Below, in pieces: positions 13,001-26,600 of a DNA stretch of 64,000 bases. The stretch is from NCBI GenBank assembly GCA_030268105.1, contig BSDZ01000017.1:2956001-3020000 (forward strand), given 5' to 3'. This DNA comes from Volvox africanus (lineage: Eukaryota > Chlorophyta > Chlorophyceae > Chlamydomonadales > Volvocaceae). The position numbers were made by a program, and so were the translations under genes. The notes under the pieces are model-generated. The model saw nothing but the letters and a program-made list of their open reading frames with translations. It made no database searches and was not told the DNA's origin. The stretch's first letter is position 1. Each line of letters starts with the position of its first letter.

Positions 13001-15737
13001 GTTCCCCTTCCCCACGCTCCCTTCCCCTCCTGTTTCCCGCCATCCCCTCTTCCCTTCCCTCCCCTCCCCTCCCCGAGGGTGACAGCGAACGCAGAGGAAG
13101 AAGGGCCGGTCAGAAACACATATTCCTCCTGGTGACGACTCTACACCCGCTCGGCAGCAGCATTCCCAGCTGTAAAAAGAGCACAAGTTCCTTAAGTGAA
13201 ATCCGATGCGCCCTCCCGCTCTCTCCCTCCTTCGAGCAGGCCCACCTCTCAGCCCTTACCTGCGCATATTACGGCCGCGGGCTCCAGATCCTCACCCTCC
13301 TCCAGCTGGAGACTGCTGCAGGGAAGCTGTGTGGGCTGCAGCATCACCCCTTCGCAGTCCGTGACGGAGAGGGCCCCCCAGTAGTTGTCGCAAGGGGCGC
13401 TCGGAGTCGCCACCAGAGCAACCGATGGCATGGGGGGAAGCGACCCAAGGTTCAGCTTTGAGGAAGGCACCAAGCTGGCATAGCGCTGCGGCATACCCAG
13501 CTGGGGGTGTGTTCGGGGGAGGAGAGCGGAGGTTGGGGGGAAGCGGTGAGGTGCGTTGAGGTGCGTTGAGGTGTGGGTGCGGGTGCGGGTGCGGGTGCGG
13601 GTGCGGGTGCGGGTGCGGGTGCGGGTGCGGGTGCGGGTGCGGGTGCGGGTGCGGGTGCGGGTGCGGGTGCGGTGCAGGTGAGGTGAGGTGAGGTAGGATG
13701 GAAGCCAAAATGTTTATGCTTGGGTGGTGTAAGGGGCTTGTGTTGTGCATGAGTGTCAGGAGGGGATGTGTTGCCGCACTGTAAATCCGGAATGCATGGC
13801 GCATGCTGCATAAGACCAGATGCCAATCGTGCGGCGGTAATGGTGTGGATGGCGGGACTTGGACGTATTATTGCGAGTCCCAAGGGCCACGACGCCAGCA
13901 CTCGACCTTAACCCTCCAACATACACGGCTAAGCTACCTATTGGGATGGTACAAAGTGTTGAGATGAGCGATAAATCGATACATCTATCAGATGTATCGC
14001 TCATCAAATGATGATTTGTACGAGCGAATGAGCAGGAAGAAAGAAGTAATGTCGCCCAGGGAGGGGACGAGGGCGGGGCGCTTTTTTTCCAAACACATAG
14101 GACCAGACCTTAAGCGTCCCTCCATCTACCACTATTGCCCCATCCATGGCACCATCTCTTCACCGACATATGGTTCAAACGGTCCCAGCTCATCTGCAGT
14201 CACCTGCGTACGGTTGTTGGTCTTTTACCTGCCGGCAAACGAGTTTCGCCATGACGTCGTACTTATTTGCATTCTTTTGTATCGCGTGGGCGTTGACACA
14301 GAAGGCGCCCCACGCAGACAGGTGGAAGCTGCTCAACTGGGGATGGGTAACAGGAAAGAGAGAGGGGGCTAAACTCGGGAGCTCCAAACAGCCAGAAAGG
14401 GGGCTGAAACCCTATAGACGCAAGAACACATGGAATAGAGATATGCACACAAGTGGCAATCAGTTCAACCCAACGACTGTTTGAAAAGAATCTGGAACTA
14501 AGTGCACCAGGGAGCACCCCTCGGCAGGTTGGCGGAGGGATCACCGCTCAGACTCAGACGGAGTTCAATCAGGGCGGGGAAAGGAACGGGCCTCGCTCCA
14601 CTCCTCCTTAGTTCCTCCTAAAACTGCTAGGATGTAAACTGCTGACTGCTAGGATATAAGCAGTACATAGTAAGGCTGCAGGCTTCCCTCCCCCCAGTGC
14701 AAAGCGGGGCTTAGATAGCCAGCTTCTAATTAGCCAGCTTGAATCACACCTCTTGGAATGAGTCATCCAACAGGTGTTCCCATTGACTGGTGGGCTTACC
14801 CGTTACCGGCCACGACTTCAGGCGGCCCAGACGAGCAGCCTAGCCTCCAGATGCCATCTCCCCGGACTTCCCGAAGCGGCACACCCACCCACCCAACAAC
14901 TCACCCTAACCTCGGGCCAATCCAGCCCTCATGGCCCATTACCTACTTCCCCCCTCACCCCGCGGGGAGACTGAGGGAGACGAGCGCTCCGAGAGCAGTG
15001 CTCAGGTGACGGTGCGTAATGTGATTACTAACCTCCGCATCCGCAACCTACATTCCCCCGCCACCCCGCGCCTTCCGCGCCACTCCCCCTTTCCCGCGTC
15101 TTCCCGCTCCTTCCTTCCCAGCGCGCCTTCCCTCTCTCTCCCCCACCTGCATAATGCCCGAGAGCCCGTCACTGGGGTTGCCGGCTGAGTCCACCAAACG
15201 AACGCGGAGCAGTAGGGGCGGTGGGGGCGCATCTGGTCGCGGCGGGAGGGGGCGGTCCCAGGCAAGTAAACAGAAGGGGTTTTAGAGGGAACATGTACCT
15301 GTGCCCGCTCTGCAACCATCCTAGGGAAGCCCCAGGCAAATAAGGTTTGCGATGGCGTCAAACATGGTAATTGCGACAGTGCTCGTTTTAATCCAATCAA
15401 TTCATGCGGAGGGGAGAAATAGCTCAGTCTCGGCCCACCGATGGGGAGGAGGGGAAAGATGAACTCAAGTCTGTTGGGGGAGGCGACAGGGGGAACCTGG
15501 AACTTCTTGGCGACAACCCAATGCATGGCGTACATTCTTTGGGCACCAACCAAATCGACACAGGTAGACAGTTACTGTCTAAGAAGACGTGGTGTTATAC
15601 AAGACAGCAATACCTCTGGGCTCGTACTCTGGCGGGGGACCATCGTCGGGAGGGGGGGATTCGTAGTCCGGCGGCGAGAAACGCGGGCTTAGAGGGCTGA
15701 GGTCATCCGACGATGAGTCCGGAGGAGAAAACAGGAA
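7016..15737 (-). CDS. Multi-domain SRCR (scavenger receptor cysteine-rich) protein, both ends unresolved
   Basis: Exons recovered in order: 15737-15614, 15232-15147, 14336-14229, 13500-13260, 12808-12597, 11892-~11690, tentative 10130-10024, 9599-9526, 8880-~8640, 7886-7729, 7268-~7016. Phases fit along 15737 to 11892, 9599 to 8880, and 7886 to 7268; an exon is missing between 10024 and 9599. At least four SRCR units are seen. Unit 1: VRLVDSAGNPSDG, then WGAFC and KLVCRQ|LGMPQ. Unit 2: GRLQVLLPV, VWGTVC, ALAQ|YACLQAGHAG. Unit 3: TVCSRR, LCNL|ITSGK, PVLLDTFEC. Unit 4, the clearest: VVGIRLAGG, GRVEVLL, GWGTVCDD, then AVCRDLGLEWVGAE. Units are joined by Pro-rich linkers such as PPSPPSPPPRAPP and SPPDYESPPPDD. 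SRCR domains bind ligands extracellularly and are expanded in volvocine algae, so a secreted or membrane protein is likely. Start, stop, signal peptide and membrane segment were not found. Confidence 0.72.
8091..8174. repeat. Seven-unit 12-bp tandem array, alternating in the last base
   Basis: Units GCAACTAGTACT and GCAACTAGTACA alternate strictly, making a 24-bp higher-order unit. Each unit contains the palindrome ACTAGT. It lies between SRCR exons; whether it is intronic or coding is not settled. Confidence 0.9.
9059..9116. repeat. (TG)n/TGTC microsatellite
   Basis: Imperfect tgtgtctg repeats in a probable intron of the SRCR gene. Confidence 0.75.
10670..10865 (+). repeat. Dispersed 196-bp repeat, copy 1
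   Basis: Matches 50882-51077 over 196 bp in the same orientation with three mismatches and no gap. It lies in the probable intron region of the minus-strand SRCR gene. There is no coding signal in it and no terminal inverted repeat that I can see. It ends next to a (CA)n tract at about 10876-10900. Confidence 0.92.
13575..13670. repeat. (GGGTGC)16 hexamer array
   Basis: Sixteen perfect GGGTGC units in the SRCR intron just upstream, in transcript sense, of the exon at 13500-13260. In transcript sense it is GCACCC. Simple repeat. Confidence 0.95.
13964..14006. repeat. Nested inverted repeat
   Basis: GATGAGCGATA pairs with TATCGCTCATC, and inside these ATACATCT pairs with AGATGTAT. The element is about 43 bp in a probable SRCR intron. 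Function unknown. Confidence 0.7.
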
Positions 15738-18700
15738 CTGCGGGTTTTAGGGGGCACACGGTGTATGTGCTGCATGTTGGTTATGATGGCCTCTGTGTAG
15801 ATATGCGTTGCCGTGACCCTTGCGGGCCTTAGCGGGCCTTACTTCACAACAGGGAGCGAGCAACTGCACCTACATGGATGCTTCATGGCCTCAGTTATCA
15901 TGGGCTTGGTAGGAACGTACAAGACCAAGGCAGTAAAGTCCGGTAAAAGTACAGGTGAGTCAATTGCTGACTAAGAGACAGGTCGACATAGGGCCCCCAA
16001 GCAAGGAATACCTTTTTACCAGCTCTTGCTGATAATGAACCAACTGTTCATAATTAATTATTTACTTCATCTTAAATAATACTTGCTTTGCAAGCTAAAC
16101 TTAAACACCAATAATTTTTATGTGTAAAACTTGCTGCTGCTACTAACCATTGCTGCCGTGTACCCATACGTCTAACCCCCCCCCCGTTGTGACATCGGTA
16201 ACATCTGAATGAGGGCGTACGGACCCAGATGTTGTTCTCGGTTGGGAAAAGTACAGTTGGACAACAAGGGTTGATAACGCTGTTGCCGTACGATCTGCCA
16301 ATGAGTTTGTTTAGGATTGTGAGCGTTCGTACTCGTTTTACGGAGATAAGTGCGCCGCGTGGCGGAAGCGGAGGTCAAAGCGCAAATGCGGAATGTCGAA
16401 AGTGATGTTGGTTTGGACCTCGCATCGGACGATGGACGTGTATGTGTACGGACGTGTGTGTGTGTGGAGGTTTGGAGAAAGAGGGAAGGCGTTAGTTGCC
16501 GAGAGGGACCTAACCGCAACCGCCAACAGATAGGCCATTGGGGCATCTGGAAAGGAGAGCATCGAGGCCCATAGCCTCGAAAGGCCGCGTCACCCGAGGC
16601 GGGCGCTAACTGGGCCGCCTGAGGACAGAGGGGGGGTTATCGGGGCCTAATGCTGGAGTGCGTTCGGAAGCGGATAGACAACATTTGAACACTGCAGTTC
16701 AACATATCCGCAGAGAACATCACAAAAGGAAGCCGCTGCCTCCTGCTGGCGACAGACAGCTGCATAAGAGCTCTGTGTGCCTCTCGCCAGCTCTCCCAAA
16801 TATGTCCGACCCAAGTCGTCCTGAGCCTTGGTCCCGTGTCCTTTTTGATACCCCCTTACATCCCCAACACACACAACCACACACACGCATAGACACACAG
16901 ACACATATGTTGGCCCGGGTCGCCGGGCGGCACAGGTTCTCGTACGGGTTGCGACCCTCACGCGGCCCGCCGAGCCGCCAGAGGTGACATAGGCATGGCC
17001 GGGTATGCGGCAAGATAAACAGGCAGGAGGACAAGCAGCTGAATCCGGTCTGCTCTCGCGTTCAAGATTGCAGATTTAAATCAGATCAGATAACGGTGTC
17101 AGGCAATATGAATATATGATGTATTCTGATGCCCCGATCGGTCACACTTCTTTTACGTTGCGAGTGAAAATGGAAAGGTGATGAAAAGGTGCCCTGAGGC
17201 ATCAAAGAGGAACGGAAGAGAAGTCCACCTTATATGATATGGCTGGAGCGGACGGGGGAAGAGGAATGACCCTAGCTCAGCCTAGCTTCCATACCTCACT
17301 TTGCACAGAAGCCCTCAGAGATTTTTTTAACACGCCCCTTCACTCATATGGACTAATTAAGGAACAGCTGCTAAAGCCACTCTTGACACGCGGTTGCCTG
17401 GTCACACACTGTCGGTACTTTGTTTGTAAGGATTTCCTCACTAGGCCATATCTTAAGTGGAGATAAATGTTACGTTAGCCAAGGAATTTCCAAGGATAGC
17501 CAAGGAATATGGCCAAGGCTACCGGCATGCCCGCTGCCCTCCAGGGTCATCCCTTGTAGGAGTACCCAGACGTAAGTGTGAGACCTAGATACTCAAGCCC
17601 CATCCCCAACATTCCGAGAAGTTTTACTTGTTCAAATCGTGACATTTTATATACTATGAAGTGGTTAGCAGTCATAGATGGACGTTTTCGACGCTGGCCT
17701 GACACGGGTCACGGCAAATGGCTCCGAACCGCTGCTACACGACTGCTAAAATTAACATTACAGCACACAACAAGAAGAATTATCTAAGTCTTGAGCCTAA
17801 GTACTCACCTGGGCCGTAGTCGCTTTCAGCAGTGTAAGCACCAGAACAAGCGTAGTGCCGGCGAAGGCACCGCGCGGTGTGACCATACCAGCAAATTGTG
17901 CAGCAGATGCCCTTTGATCTTAAAATTATTGTGAATGGACTTGATTCGCAGCTCGTGTGGCTTCACAGCGCCTTCACACCAAAGTGATTCGCCCGCCTAA
18001 GTCGCACGGCCGAGTTAACATTTTGGTTCAATTATAAATATATTCAAATCAAACAATTTGTGACTTCCTAGATGCCCTAATACATCGAAAAAGCTAATGT
18101 CGGTTTCCGTGTCGAGCAAGAGCAGCTCTTGCCGTACGGAGTAGTTTATGGCTACATGGCTGAGAAAGGAAGCTACAAGAGACTGGTTAAAGGAACGTTG
18201 CAGAGAAGTGCGCGTTTGTGAGTTCGTGTGGCATGCACAATTCTTAATAAGGACGCTCCGCCCTGTGCGTACCCGTTATGAAACGAAGCCAGAGCAATCT
18301 TTCAAAGTGCAATGATGTGAATAAATGGTTGATTGAACATGGGTAAGGCTTAGCATATTTTGCAATTGCGAAAGGGATAAGTGCGGAGTGTTGCGCCCGT
18401 CAGTTATGAGCATGTACAGGTATCCATTGTGTACTTATGTTGAAATGCTGATCATTTAACGGAGTAGCTGCTTGTACGATGGCAAGCTTCTGACCCCAGA
18501 AAAGTCTTCAACTGCCTGACATACGGCGTTATCATAACCTTCATCGCCATCATATGGTAGATTCAGATAATTATACTGTATGATATCACGAGAAGAAACT
18601 GGAAATGGAAAAACAGGCTGAAGCTTTGCTAGCACTGGAATCTGAAAGCTGCATGTAACCCGCATATGCATCAGACTATTTTAAAGTTTCAATTATGCCA

Positions 18701-21700
18701 AATTTGTTGCTCCCTTGGTACAACTGATACACCCGCGTCTCTCTGACTTCGTCGAACGTGGTCCCGGAGCAGATTCAATTCTTTAGCGACCGCGCTATAC
18801 CAAAATCTCGATGTATTTCATATATAATATCCGTTGTGTAAAAATTGTGGTTGTAACGCGTGCCCTATGATGATGCTTGCCAGTATCATTCCTTCTACCA
18901 TGCACGAACTGCACATCTTGCCAAATTTCCCAGGACATAAGTAAGTCATGCGGACCTCTATAAGGGAATTTTGTTATATTTGCGTACATGTTGCATGCCT
19001 GCGGCTCGAGACAATATACATTCAGGCATTTCCATGCATCACACGAGCGGCCCCTACCGGTAAGAAGGAACACGAAGACAAAAGTATGTTACAGCTGTCC
19101 AAAGCAGAGTGACTCAACCAGCAGCCGCCGGGCTTGCCTGCCTTGTTATGGTGACACTATATCAGCTATTGAGAATACTTTCAAGATGCAAGTAGCGATC
19201 CCTCTTGAACGGCATGAATATCGGACACCACTCCTGCAGATTAAACCGGGGACGCATGGAAATTACGAATCCCTGTTCGCACCAGAAGCTGCCCTTAGCT
19301 GCTGCCCAGCAGGCGCCGTGAGAGATAAACACACCGGAACCATATGGCTGTGGCAGTGTGGCTGTCCATGTCCCCAAAAAGCATCATCAGATACATGTCC
19401 GTTGATGGCTGGGCGGATGGCATAATTTAGGTCTCAAGGAACGATGCAACCACGGATCCGGAGACGTATTACGAACAGATTGTCCACAAGGGTCCACACT
19501 AGCTAGCTGCAACGCAAAGGTCGTTGCATGCTTCCAGGACCCCTGCTTCCATGTGTCTAGTCATATCCACGTTGCAGGCCCATCGTCTGAGCCACTACAG
19601 ACAACCCACATCACCACCTACCGGGCAACACTCTCAGCCGCACGGGCGCGTGAGGGGCTAGTCTGGGTCCTCAGAAACCTCACCTTGGCCGCCTGCCACT
19701 CCGGGTCTGGGCTCGAGATACTGGCTGCCCATCCCGCGGTTTTCCCATTTGCGGTGAGCTCCAGCTGCGCCTCACTGTTTGTTACTTCGAAAGCTGGAGA
19801 TGGAGCCGCTGCAACGCCGCCACGTGCAAGCTTACAGCCACTTCTCTCATAAGCAGCCTCCTCTAGCTAGGCTGAGTGGCCTCAACTGATGGAGCATCAT
19901 GTCCACGTCGTGCATGCTGGTTACAGTTTTCCGGGTGCTGGCCCTCCTTACCGTATGATGAGGGCCCGGGGGGATGGGTATACCCTTGCAGCTTTCATAA
20001 CACGACAGCTGCCTCCTGCCTGTTCAGTACGCCTCCTTAGTCGCAGAAATCAGTTCCTGACCACTGCGTCCTGTTTCATAGTATACTTCGGCGTACAGAC
20101 ACGCTGGTGGCATATGCTTGGGCTCATGGTGCCAGATGGCTTGACTGGGGTGTTCAACGACAAGTACAGGTGGAATTAAGATGCTGTATGTGCCAACACA
20201 GCAGTATGTAAGATTCGACGCATACTTATTGTAAACCGGTATGGATATATCTTGGCATATTTCGTGTCCCTTATGCTTTGCTGTCCGTTTAATGAAACGT
20301 CTATCTTGCATCACACGGGAGCAGCAAAACGCTTGTGAGCTTTGGACAGACAGAGGTTTATGGCTGCATCACATAAAGCAGGGCTTTGACACCTACCGCC
20401 AACCGGTTCGGGCTATCATAGGCCCGTATCGCGCGCCACGCGACATATCTGGGATACAAGGATGCGGAACGCGATCATGGTTTCGCTGAAGGCTTCCAAG
20501 ATTGATACAGCATTATTAATGTTTCGGAATTAGTGTTTGAACTTCAAGACGTGGTCTTTGCCGAGATTTTGACCAAGGTACTCTTGCTTCAACTTATGCA
20601 AGCAACCAACACCAACCCGGTTCTGCATTAAATGATGATATCCTGAACTTAATAAATATATAAGTGCCTCAAACTAAGCCGTTATTATGAAATCCTGCAA
20701 ACAATTACGACATGTGTGGCCCAAGCTAAGATGAACACGGTTTGGTGCGTACCCTCTATTAGCATGGTACGAAAAATCTTTATGACTTGATAGCAAATGT
20801 GTCCCGGGATATCTAAGGAGAGCGCGGACACCAGCTAGCCAAAGCCCGCCAACTGCATATTTACATGCAGATTGATGACCCAGAAGTGGATGGAGCCGGA
20901 TAATTTAAATCCTGCGATGTTGGCGAGGCCATCTGTCTCTGATGCCAAGTTTTTGGATCCGTGCTCCGATGCACGAACATCACAACATGCTTCCACTTTT
21001 AAAAAAGAAAAGAGAGAGCTATCGTGCATGACGATGCAAAACACTGTAAAATGCCCCAGGTGCAAACGTTTGCGGTTCTTATTAGAAACGCCGAATGCAG
21101 CATGATTTCGCACAATTCGTAATTCCTAATTGGTTTGCCAGGAAAACCAGCGACTTCCTACACCCAGTGGTCAGGAACATGCGACGACGAGATAGCCGGG
21201 CTTGGCCAAGATAAATCAGACAAGCACAGACGTGACCAGCCAAGGCCCTGTCAGTCATTTTCGACGAGGTCTTGGCGAGATCAGACTCCTCTGGTACGAC
21301 CGGAACCAGCATTAGGACACGCAACCACGTTTGTCGCGTGCTTAAATGCCACAAAGGGCCATCCTTCCCCACGTCAGGTGCCTGGCCAGTAAAGTCAACC
21401 CTGTGTGAAGTGAGCCTACCTGCAGTCTATGCACTCCATGGCAGCACGTGCATGGAAATTCAAGCAGTCCCGCATCGCATATTTGCTCCACTACCCTGCT
21501 ATGCAAATATATCGCTTAGGTTATATGAACTTACACCTATCTCGGGATGCGACTGGTCTGGGACAAAAATTTTATGCAGACCGAGAAGCTGGGCACCTGC
21601 TGCGCAATTGGACTTCACCAACAGTTTCGCCCTTCTCCCTTACTCATGATAGGTAAATTCCTTGTGTCGCTGTACCTAATAATGGACGTGCACCACCTTA

Positions 21701-22271
21701 AATGCGAGACCACGAAGTATGCAGCGTCTTATGTGGACATGTTATCTTATTAGAAGTTACGTCACTGTAAACCCACCGCCGTAACAGCGAAACAAAAGGC
21801 ATATGCTGCACCGATGGCAACAACGGGACGACGACGCGTTGACATGAACCTCACAGGGCAAGTTGAAGCATAAACGAGGGACACGAATGAACAAAGGAAT
21901 AAGCTAGCTTACAGCCAGGCGTGGCGGTGTAAAGGGCTCTTCCTTGCGCGTTGACCAGTCTGCAAATGTTGCTCAAGCGAATAGGAGTTCCTTTGTCACC
22001 AGCTTTGCAAAAGTACTCCACCAACAGAAAACAGCAGAAAACTGCGGTCCTAGAAGAAAAATCTCAAGTACTGTGTGATCATGGCTAAATCCCAGCGAAT
22101 TTCCTGTACGGACGGGAATACGTACTACACAACGCATACATAAAAAGCGGCATAGCTGCACACCTCATTAATGCTCATGAGAAGGACAATTGGATGCAAA
22201 CCGGCTGCAGCGTGCGAGCGTGCGCCAAGCCTTAACCCCCCAGGTACAAAACGCACAGCATATCAGAAACC
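15738..22271. other. Gene-poor AT-richer region
   Basis: About 6.5 kb with no convincing gene. Frames are short, mostly without GC-rich algal codon use, and do not join by splicing. The left end may hold further upstream exons of the SRCR gene, for example a short frame at 16.9-17.0 kb with LWRLGGPREGRNPYE; I could not join it. One isolated exon-like piece is listed separately at 19638-19753. There is no RNA gene and no clear transposon. Confidence 0.5.
19638..19753 (+). pseudogene. Isolated exon-like fragment, armadillo-repeat-like
   Basis: About 38 residues (including REGLVWVLRNLTL and LEILAAHPAVFPFA) bounded by an acceptor, CTCTCAG, and a donor, GCG|GTGAGC, with GC-rich codon use inside an AT-richer region. 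The helix pattern and the VWVLRNLTL phrase resemble armadillo-type repeats. No partner exon was found on either side. It may be a captured exon, a decayed gene or chance. Confidence 0.3.
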
Positions 22272-23690
22272 ACACACAAGTACCCAAACATCAGGTTGCA
22301 TCCAATACGGATGTCATTAAACGCTGTGTTCACAAGGAAACATCGGAAGCTGAATGTCAAACGCATTATGGGGGCCGGGGCTGGTAGCTGAGCCTGTCTT
22401 GTCCTGCTTGGGGCTGCACGCTGTACTTGGTTCTCGTTGGCTCTCCCACATGACACTAGATCGCCCAAGCGGGCTTATATCGAAACAGCAGGCATCTGAG
22501 GGTGGTCGCATGGTCCAGTTGCGGATTCACAACTGCGTGGGTCCATGAAGCTCCATGGGTGCACAGTCGCTTTGGATGGGAATGCGTCTGTGTGTATGTG
22601 TGCGCTTGCTAACGGGGAGCATCAGGTGAGGCGACCCCCTGGGTCGCTGCTTAGCTTCACTGACCTTGTCACATCTCCCCATCCCTCTGGTACTCAATGG
22701 TATCATCTGCTCGGAGGACTAACGAAGGAGTTCCCCAACACCTCCTAAACGACCCCGAGGAGGTGTGCGCTCAAAACACGGCACGACTCAGCTCTGCGGT
22801 CGACAAAGGGCGTCACCCCCTATTTGCTACGGGGCCACACGGGGGACACCAAACATCGGCGAATCGTGGTGCCCTCTCCACTCCAAGCCGCCGTACAACT
22901 GACAGGATATTCCGCAACACAGCAGGACTCGTACTTCCACGGATCTACAGGTTGGTCAGGCTTGGCCATGTCTCAGCGTCCAACTGTCCCATGGACGCGC
23001 CTGCGAACGTAACGTCCTCACCACGCATCCCGCCAACTGGGTCACACCCACACTGACCTCCACTGGACCCCTCCCTCGGCATCATTCACGATCCTGGCTC
23101 CGCCCTCATCCTGCTCCATCATGCCCCGGGCCCCTCCCTCCCCCCTGGCCCCTGCGACTACTGCCCAGCCCCAGCCTGCAGGCGGCGCATGTTCCAGTGC
23201 AGCCCCTCTCGTACGCCGCTGAACCAATCCCGTGATGCATCCTTGGAGCATACCGTGGGCACGGGCCAGGCACTCATTCGGATGACCACCGCGTCGCCGG
23301 CGTTGAGCGCCTGACGGTCCTTGCCGTCGAACGAGCACCACATCTGTGCGCGGCTGTTGCCGGGGACCTGGGTCCCGGCGGGGCAGGCAGTGGTGGGGGA
23401 AGCAAAGGGCCTTCATGAAGTGCCGACACTGGGAAAACAGACGCAATCAGCGGGACAGACTTGCCAAAGTGTGCTATGCACATTAGAGCATATGTGTAAT
23501 TGAGTGAGCGAATTTAGGAAATCTGCATTTAGAAAGCAGTGCACGTAACCCCAAGGAAGTGGGCATGTTAATGCGATAGGTTTGTGGCGCACTACGTGCA
23601 AGTCGAACAGCTCGGCACCCGCTTCGCCATCTGCAGCCGCTCCAAACACTCGCCCCACCCACCGAGCCCCCCTCCCGCCACTGCCTTTCT
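22272..23690. repeat. Left arm of 1.4-kb inverted duplication
   Basis: Matches the reverse complement of about 30204-31613 almost throughout, with only scattered substitutions; divergence is somewhat higher near the inner end. The arm contains the last NAD kinase exon (23367-23158), the 3' half of the preceding intron and about 0.9 kb of downstream DNA. Confidence 0.93.
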
Positions 23691-26600
23691 TCAGGCACTG
23701 GCGCCCTCCCACTCTGTCATACACACACGCGCCCGCGTGACCATCCCCACACACCTGAACACATAGCGACACGTGGTCGGGGAAGACGAGCGGCCGGAAT
23801 GACAGGCTGTGCGGGCAGATCGGAGTAAAAAGAATGCCGGGCACCTGAGGGCATGGATGGACCCGGAAATGGCGATGAGCTATTAAAACTACATGGTAGT
23901 GGCGATGGCGTCCCCAAAGCAGGCATATGCGCAACAGGAAAGTAACAGATTCAGTCGTGTCGAGTACAGAGGAGCAGAGGATGAGGAGTATTGGGAGGTT
24001 TATACCAATCCAAGTAGCAAGTAGCGAGATCTACGAGAACAAAAGAAATGCTTGATGGGCTCCCGCCAGGCCTCAGCACGCTGCATGGCGTCGCCGAGGG
24101 AGTGCTGATTGATTGTCCGCGCATCCCTGCTTCCCATGGCTCTGCAACACCCCTGGAAGCCCCAGCCCCCCCCCCCAGGCAGCAACCTCCCACCTGCGGG
24201 TGCACCATGGAGCCCCCGGCCGCCAGGTTGTAGGCGGTGCTGCCCGTAGGAGTAGCCACGATAAGACCATCACCCTGACGTGTCGGGATGCGGGGCACGA
24301 GGTAACAGGGGTGAATAACTGAACGCCGCACCAGTTACAGACATGCAGTGAAACGTTGCAGATGGTGAGGACAACGATCGATACTGTTGGGGAACAACGC
24401 ATTTGAAGCCTTCTGCAAGGCTTCAAATCGTCGAGCGACATTATACGGTTTGCATGCATGCCTAACCAAGATGAACCGAAGATACGCTGCCACTGCCGCT
24501 TCTCTTCTCCTCCTGCTCGTTGAAAGGTCCCTGCGATCAATCTGCTTGCGCTCTGATTTTCTGCAGCTATGGGCCGGAGTTGACATACACCAGCCGCACC
24601 AGCCGAACGCCTCTTTCCGCCCTACAAGCACGTGTGTTTGGCGCTATCCACCCACATCCCATATTCTTAAAGCTAGCGTGTCATATGCTATCCTCCTGCT
24701 CACCTGCACGTGCGTCACGAAGGACCCATCGCAGTAGCACTCCAAGTTGGTGAGGAAGGACGAGATGCCCCGGTCGATGACCACCTCGTTCAGCACCACC
24801 CACTCTCGGGATTCGCCACATCCGCCACACACACCCTCGGACCCAGCGCCGACAGCGCAGGCCGGCTCGGTCCCCAGTGCGCACTGCACCTCGGCCGCCC
24901 GGACAATATGGCAATGCAGCCGGTGGCGCAGCATGATCGGGAATCCCCCTGGGAGCGAAGAGAGGTCCGTTGGGACGGGAGAGACATGCATCAGCACAGG
25001 GGGCTGAGGAAGGACCGGAGAGGCAGGACACGAGGTGTTTCTAACCCTCTAGCACTCCACTGGAATGCCAGGCTCCGTCATACGTTGACCGACAGCATGG
25101 GGACGAGCAAAGGATGGCACAGACGTGCACCCATTCGTAGCTTGCGTTCACTGTTACGTGTTTGTGGCCCGACAGCGGCACAGTGACCTGCTGGGGGCCA
25201 GCACACGGAATCAAGCTGGCATGGTGGGAGGGCTGGCCCCGCTTCCTAGGCGCAAAGGTAACGGGGAGAGACAAGCAGCCGCACAATTCCTTTCGACAGA
25301 CGGCATGTGTAGCGGTGACCCATCTCCACACGTGCTTTCATCCCTCCCTCCTGGCTCAGCATTCTTCCCCGCTGTACCAGCCCACCATCACGCACCCTCC
25401 ATGATGTGACGGAGAACCTCCTCTGCATTGTCTGGATCGAAGGGGGTGAGGAAACCCAACGAACCAAGGTTGAAGGGAACCACCGGCGGAACGCTCTGGT
25501 TGCCAAAGATGTGGCATGTCCACAACACCGTGCCGTCACCTGCGAAAGGCCAGGAGCAGGGAACCGATCATGGATAAGAATATGACGGCCAGGAAGGAAA
25601 ACGTTAAGTCGTTCCGCATTACTTTCCCACTTTCATCAGCGTGCATGACCGTTTCTCGTAGGGCCACCAGCAGGCAGACGCCATGCGACCGGACGGACAC
25701 GGAGAAAATCCCCCCCCTAGGATCCCCGAGCGCTGAAATACACCAGTCACCAGCCCCGCAAAGCAGCAGTGGAAGGTGACTCACAAACCAGCAGACGCGC
25801 CCAGCCAGCAACACCTACATCCACACCCCACAACCCTGTCTGCATGCGCAGTAGTCAAGACTCCTCTCCTGAGGTTCAGCCTCAAGCCCTAAGAGAACCC
25901 TATCTTCCCCCCCTAGAACTACACATCGACCTATCCAAATCATTTTATGACCGGGTCGATTACTTCCTGATTCATCCACCATGCGTCCACCGGCCCACCT
26001 CCCAGAACCACCACGAAGTCCACCGCCGCAGCAACGCCCGGCGGCACCATCTGGCTGTGACAATCGTCCCCTTCATCGGCCGGCCAGCTCCGCAACATTG
26101 GCACCCCTGTGTCGCACCCCGGCATGATCCCGCTGTCCTCCTCTTCCAGGTCGCCTGCCTCCCATCCCGGCCCAGCATCACCAGCAGCAACACCCGCATC
26201 GGCAGCGAGTAGCGATGTCAGTACTCCATGCCGCAGCCGACGACTCTGCAGCCGCTGCGGCTGGCAGGACAGGCCGGGCCAATCCCGCAGTATAGAGGGC
26301 TCTACATAGGTGACCACCCCACGTTGATGCAGCCAGGCCAGCACCCGTTCAAATGTGGGCCGCACCCCGGGACTAGGTTTAGCCACCACCAACGCGGCAA
26401 CGGGAGGAGTCACCCAATATAGCGCCACAAAGGCGGGCTCGGGACTCATCGCCTGACAGGTCTGGCAGGACGGCACACCATCACCGCCGGAAGCTGGGAT
26501 GTCGGCAGGGGGCCCGTCACGGCCGTCGGGTATCGGTGCGGCGATGACAGGAGCAAATGAAGTCGCAATCGGCTGCATGTGCGATGGTGCTGATGGTGCC

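Noticed and set aside
15002..15553. 183-residue minus-strand frame
   Set aside because: It covers the SRCR exon 15232-15147 in the wrong frame; the frame with Pro linker and VRLVDSAGN fits splice phase and domain.
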